From Candidatus Zipacnadia bacterium (GTDB taxonomy: Bacteria; Armatimonadota; Zipacnadia; Zipacnadales; UBA5352), in contig JALGSW010000007.1 of assembly GCA_029821635.1 (NCBI GenBank), positions 1-58,147 of the forward strand: DNA of 58,147 bases, read 5' to 3'. Numbering within the stretch: the first letter of the stretch is position 1; each line of letters opens with the position of its first letter. Under the pieces are notes generated by a model. The model had not been told where the DNA came from. It made no database searches and saw only the letters and a list, made by a program, of their open reading frames with translations. Position numbers and translations under genes: made by a program. This document shows positions 54,524 to 58,147 of this stretch, one piece after another.

Positions 54524-55492
54524 ATGCGAAACGTGACCTACATCCGGGCGCTGAACGAGGCCATCGCGGAGGAGATGAAGCGCGACGAGGCGGTCTTCGT
54601 GATCGGCGAGGACGTGGCCGACTGCGGCGGCGTCTTCGGCGTCACCGCGGGGATGATGAAGCGCTTCGGGCGCGAGCGCGTGCGCCAGACGCCGATCTCC
54701 GAGGCGGCCTTCACCGGCCTCGCGGTCGGGGCGGCGATGGCGGGCCTACGGCCGATCTGCGAGATCATGTACGTGGACTTCGCGACCACCTGCATGGACC
54801 AGATCCTCAACCAGGCGGCGAAGCTGCGTTACATGTCGGGCGGGCAGGTGACGGTGCCGCTGGTGATCCGCACCCAGCAGGGCGGCGGGACCTGCGAGGC
54901 CGCCCAGCACTCGCAGAACCTCGAGGCGATCTTCGCGCACGTGCCGGGGATGAAGGTCGCGATGCCCTCAACGCCCTACGACGCGAAGGGGTTGCTCAAG
55001 AGCGCGATCCGCGACCACAACCCGGTGATCTTCCTGGAGCACAAGCTGCTCTACGAGACGAAGGGCGAGATGCCGCGCGAGGAGTACCTCGTGCCGCTGG
55101 GGGAGGCGGACGTGAAGCGCGAGGGCACGGACGTGACGGTCGTCGCGACCTCGCTGATGGTGCTGCGCGCGCTGGAGGCGGCGGAGACGCTCGCGGGCGA
55201 GGTCAGCATCGAAGTGATCGACCTGCGGACGCTCGTGCCGCTGGACTTCGAGGCGATCGCGGCGTCCGTGCGTAAGACCGGGCGGCTGGTGGTGGCGCAG
55301 GAGGCGTGGACGAGCGGCGGCTTCGGCGGGGAGATCGTGCGGCGCGTCTGCGAGGAGTGCTTCGACGCGCTGGTAGCGCCGCCGAAGGTCGTCGGTTCGG
55401 CGGACGTGCCAATGCCCTTCAGCCCGGGGCTCGAGCAGGCGGTGCTGCCCGATGCTGACGCGATAGTCGACGCCGTGCGGGCGGTAGCGTAA
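54524..55492 (+). CDS. Thiamine-diphosphate dehydrogenase E1 beta subunit
   Basis: The 322-residue partner subunit has the cofactor-activating Glu E60 (PISEAAFTG), EIMYVDFATTCMDQILNQAAK and QGGGTCEAAQHSQ in the cofactor half. The transketolase C-terminal domain (EVIDLRTLVPLDFEAI, VVAQEAWTSGGFGGEI) follows. It lies 31 bases downstream of the alpha subunit with AAGGAG upstream, hence co-expressed. Confidence 0.92.
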   Translation: MRNVTYIRALNEAIAEEMKRDEAVFVIGEDVADCGGVFGVTAGMMKRFGRERVRQTPISEAAFTGLAVGAAMAGLRPICEIMYVDFATTCMDQILNQAAKLRYMSGGQVTVPLVIRTQQGGGTCEAAQHSQNLEAIFAHVPGMKVAMPSTPYDAKGLLKSAIRDHNPVIFLEHKLLYETKGEMPREEYLVPLGEADVKREGTDVTVVATSLMVLRALEAAETLAGEVSIEVIDLRTLVPLDFEAIAASVRKTGRLVVAQEAWTSGGFGGEIVRRVCEECFDALVAPPKVVGSADVPMPFSPGLEQAVLPDADAIVDAVRAVA

Positions 55493-55507
55493 CAGGGAGG
55501 CTGACCG

Positions 55508-56533
55508 ATGGCGTACCGGGGCGTAGTCGAGGACCTGCGGATCTGCGCGCGGCTGGGTGTGCCTTCGCGGGTGCCGGTGTTCGCGCTGGGCGAGGAGTTC
55601 GACGTCGAGATGTGCGGGGTGGACTACCGGCGCTATGTTCGCAGCCCGGAGCTGATGGTGGACTGCCAGGTGCGCGCCGTGGAGCGCTTCGACTACGACT
55701 GGATCCTGCTGCACCCCGATGACTACATCGAGCTGGAGCCGCTGGGCATCGAGACGGTCGTAGATGAGCGCATGCCCCCGGCGGCAGTGCGCGTGCTGCC
55801 GACCGGCCGAGGGACGCTGGCGGAGCTGCGCGTCCCCGATCCGGCGCGCGCCGGTCGCATGCCCGCCCACCTGGAGGCGCTCGGGGAGATCAAGTCGGTC
55901 TTCGGCGACCGACTGGTGGTGGCCGGACGGGTCGCCGCGCCCTTCAGCGCGGTCGCCCTCCTCTACGGCATCCGCGACGGCCTGCTGCTGCTCTACGATG
56001 ATCCCGAGCTCTTCCGCGCCACCGCCGAGTTCTGCGTCGAGCTGATGACCGCCTGGGGGATCGCGCAGCTCGACGCCGGCGCCGACGCCATCTGGCTGGG
56101 CGACTGCGTGGCCGCCTCAGGCTTCCTCTCGCCGCAGCAGCACGCCGACTTCGCACTCGAGCCCGCGGCACGCGTGAGTGACAACCTGCGCGCGCATGGT
56201 GGGGTGGTCATCTACCATGGCGGTGAGTCCTCGCGCGCTCACCTGGAGCTACAGGCGCCGCACTTCGAGGTCATCAACGTGGGCGAGGGCTGCGACCTGT
56301 CCGAGATCAAGGCCGCGATCGGCGACCGGGTGTGCCTGTCGGGCAACGCGGACCCCATCGCGCTGATGAACTGCGATGACCTCGCCGAGGTGGCGGAGGA
56401 GACAGCGCGCATCGTCGAGGCGGGCAAGCCCGGCGGCGCTTACATCTTCAACACCGGCGAGGGCATCCCGCGCCAGACACCCCCGGACGTGGTCGAGACC
56501 ATGGTGCAGACAGCGAAGCGGTGCGGTCAGTAA
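55508..56533 (+). CDS. Uroporphyrinogen decarboxylase-family protein (methyltransferase-like)
   Basis: The 341-residue protein has the URO-D TIM-barrel pattern: GRVAAPFSAVALLYG, AQLDAGADAIWLGDCVAASGFLSP, IYHGGES, EVINVGEGCDL and GNADPIALM ending in GGAYIFNTGEGIP. The N-terminus lacks the RQAGR substrate loop of true HemE. It is therefore more like corrinoid-linked methyltransferases (MtaA/CmuA group), with function unknown. It starts 15 bases after the E1 beta gene with CAGGGAGG upstream, completing a three-gene operon. Confidence 0.85.
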   Translation: MAYRGVVEDLRICARLGVPSRVPVFALGEEFDVEMCGVDYRRYVRSPELMVDCQVRAVERFDYDWILLHPDDYIELEPLGIETVVDERMPPAAVRVLPTGRGTLAELRVPDPARAGRMPAHLEALGEIKSVFGDRLVVAGRVAAPFSAVALLYGIRDGLLLLYDDPELFRATAEFCVELMTAWGIAQLDAGADAIWLGDCVAASGFLSPQQHADFALEPAARVSDNLRAHGGVVIYHGGESSRAHLELQAPHFEVINVGEGCDLSEIKAAIGDRVCLSGNADPIALMNCDDLAEVAEETARIVEAGKPGGAYIFNTGEGIPRQTPPDVVETMVQTAKRCGQ

Positions 56534-56557
56534 GACCTCAGGCGGCCGCCCGGCGGC

Positions 56558-58147
56558 TCAAAGCAGCAACCACACCGGGCTCGCCCAGGCCATCTGTCCG
56601 TCGGACTGGAGCACGCGCAGGTAGTACTGCACGAAGCGCGGCTGATCCTCGTCCACCGGCGTCTGCGCCAGCGGCTCCAGCGGCTCCTCGTCCGTCCACT
56701 CCAGCGTCAGCTCTGAGCCCTCCGGCCGCGTGGAGTAGACGACTTCGTTGTTCCGCAGAATCTCCACCTGCGCGAGCTTTGCCTCGGCTGCTATGAAGAC
56801 CTCGATCGGCCGCGCGTCCGCAAGATCTGGGCGCTTCGCGACCTCGATCTCATCACCCATGAACGCGCCGGCTACGCGGAAGAGCACGACGATGCGCGCG
56901 CCGGTGGTGGCGTAGGTGTGCCGATCGTACATCGCCTGGAAGACCGCTTCGCGCGTGAGCTCGGGCGCCCACAGGCCCATCAGGCCGTCGGCGTAGGCGA
57001 AGGGCTCCGGGCCTGTCTTGACCGGGTCGCCGGGGTGGCCGAGGTGGTCGTCGCCGCCGCCCACGAAGCCGAGCCGCCGGCCCATCGCGAGCGCGTGCTG
57101 GACGAAGCCGCGCGGGACCTCGCCGCCGGCCATCGGCACGTTCGCGAAGCCGCCCTGAGGCAAGCCTGAGGGCGTGATCGGGTAGGGGTTACCGTCGTGG
57201 ACCGAGCACTCGGAGTTGCCCCACGAGGAGTAGATCTCCACGAGCCGCTCGATCTCCGGATCGTGGTCCTTGTAGTCGCAGAAGTTGCCGTTGGAGGCCG
57301 TGTGGTGCGGGATTACCACGGCCCGGCAGTCGCACTCGTGCAACGCCGCGAAGAGCTCGGGCGGCGTGGGGTACTGCTCGTCGCCGGAGCGCAGCATCGG
57401 CAGCCCGTCGCGGTCGAAGTAGACGTTGCGGTCGCCGTCCCCGTTGCGGCGCCACTTCGCCCACTCGTAGCCGAGCAGCGTCACGAAGCTGCCGGGATCG
57501 TTCGACTCGGCGGTGACGCGCTGGATGACCTCCCAGTCGGCGTCGGAGGTCTCGTGGTCATGGTCGTGGTCGCCGACCGCGCCGAAGTCGAGGCGGTTGT
57601 CGTCGCGCATGCAGGAGTAGTAGTCCTCAACCGTGCCGACGCCGTCGGAGCGCTCCGTGTGACCGTGGATTACTCCGAAGAAGAGCTGCGCCTGGTCATG
57701 CTTGGTGATGAGGATCGGGTTGGAGACATACTTGATGTCGCTGATGCCGTCGATGGCGATGATGCGCACGAGCCCGCGACTGAATGCCTTGAAGCCGCCG
57801 ACCGTCACCACGCCGCCGGGGCCCTCGAAGTTCACGCTCTCTGGCCCGGTCACGATCTCCGCGTCGGTGATCTCCAGCGTCAGCTCGCCCTCGTAGTGCG
57901 AGGCGACGTTGCCCTCGACGTCCTCGGCCTTGAGCGCGATGCTGAACTCCTTCCCGGCGGGCACGGACGCGGGCGCGAGCACCCGGACGGTGTCCATCGG
58001 GCCGCCGGTCACGTTGATGGTGGCGAGGCCCATCCTGCTGAAGCGATGCGCGTCCGGCTCAGCGGGTTCGGCGACCAGCACTTCGACGGCCTTGGCAGGC
58101 TGCGAGAAGCTCTGTGGCGTGGAGCCGCCACCGCCCGCGGAGGTGTC
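56558..58147 (-). CDS. DUF3604 metal-dependent-hydrolase-like protein (partial, N-terminus off the right edge)
   Basis: The frame stays open from the stop at 56558 to the window end, giving at least 529 residues. It has PHP-like metal motifs: HGHTERSDGVGTVEDYY, GDHDHDHE, VIPHHTASNG and GGGDDHLGHPG. The N-terminal 130 residues look like a beta-sandwich (VRVLAPASVPAGKEFSIALK). DUF3604 proteins are often exported and found near sulfatases or glycoside hydrolases in Planctomycetes and Armatimonadota; activity is not established. It is convergent with the URO-D-family gene, 24 bases apart. An internal GTG at 58081 is probably not the start. Confidence 0.85.
   Translation of the reverse strand, partial: DTSAGGGGSTPQSFSQPAKAVEVLVAEPAEPDAHRFSRMGLATINVTGGPMDTVRVLAPASVPAGKEFSIALKAEDVEGNVASHYEGELTLEITDAEIVTGPESVNFEGPGGVVTVGGFKAFSRGLVRIIAIDGISDIKYVSNPILITKHDQAQLFFGVIHGHTERSDGVGTVEDYYSCMRDDNRLDFGAVGDHDHDHETSDADWEVIQRVTAESNDPGSFVTLLGYEWAKWRRNGDGDRNVYFDRDGLPMLRSGDEQYPTPPELFAALHECDCRAVVIPHHTASNGNFCDYKDHDPEIERLVEIYSSWGNSECSVHDGNPYPITPSGLPQGGFANVPMAGGEVPRGFVQHALAMGRRLGFVGGGDDHLGHPGDPVKTGPEPFAYADGLMGLWAPELTREAVFQAMYDRHTYATTGARIVVLFRVAGAFMGDEIEVAKRPDLADARPIEVFIAAEAKLAQVEILRNNEVVYSTRPEGSELTLEWTDEEPLEPLAQTPVDEDQPRFVQYYLRVLQSDGQMAWASPVWLLL

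Overview
The window is a GC-rich bacterial chromosome segment built around one long informational gene cluster: rpoBC followed by a fused str–S10–spc–alpha–L13 operon, all on the + strand. The organism is best guessed as Armatimonadota or a close relative. The basis is the type-IV-pilin-like DUF1559-class protein with the [16 protein letters not shown] signature, secreted DUF4838 and DUF3604 proteins, a FAD-dependent oxidoreductase next to DUF4838, and high GC. This is inference from family habits, not a measured phylogeny.

Layout. 1–1459 (−): an ECF sigma factor and its membrane zinc-finger anti-sigma factor, cut by the left edge. 1593–5424: a secreted DUF4838 protein divergent from a FAD oxidoreductase. 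5491–8754 (−): a large hybrid histidine kinase. 8845–17703: rpoBC with its own consensus promoter and a leader terminator. 17824–41417: a second consensus promoter and structured leader, then rpsL-rpsG-fusA-rpsJ-rplC-D-W-B-rpsS-rplV-rpsC-rplP-rpmC-rpsQ-(EF-G paralogue)-rplN-X-E-rpsZ-rpsH-rplF-R-rpmD-rplO-secY-adk-map-infA-rpmJ-rpsM-K-D-rpoA-rplQ-truA-rplM-rpsI, closed by a strong terminator.

41662–47438 holds a secreted protein of unknown function, a proline-rich lipoprotein, a 43-residue membrane protein, and a sulfate-activation operon (sat, APS kinase, alkaline-phosphatase-superfamily enzyme). 47671–53234 holds NikR, a pilin-like protein and an ECF-type transporter set (S, T and a frameshifted ATPase) with a HEAT-repeat-like exported protein inside it. 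53235–53523 is an intergenic stretch with a compact four-way-junction palindrome. 53524–58147 holds an orphan E1 alpha/beta dehydrogenase pair, a uroporphyrinogen-decarboxylase-family protein and a DUF3604 protein cut by the right edge.

The core genes jointly make the RNA polymerase core, most of the ribosome, the Sec translocon and N-terminal protein maturation. Departures from the usual plan are: an EF-G paralogue with an altered G3 motif inserted between rpsQ and rplN; no rpsE between rplR and rpmD; no tuf after fusA and no rplKAJL before rpoB; extra zinc-ribbon cysteine sets in both RpoB and RpoC; and long low-complexity tails on S3 and S11. No tRNA, rRNA, CRISPR array, transposase or prophage was found.
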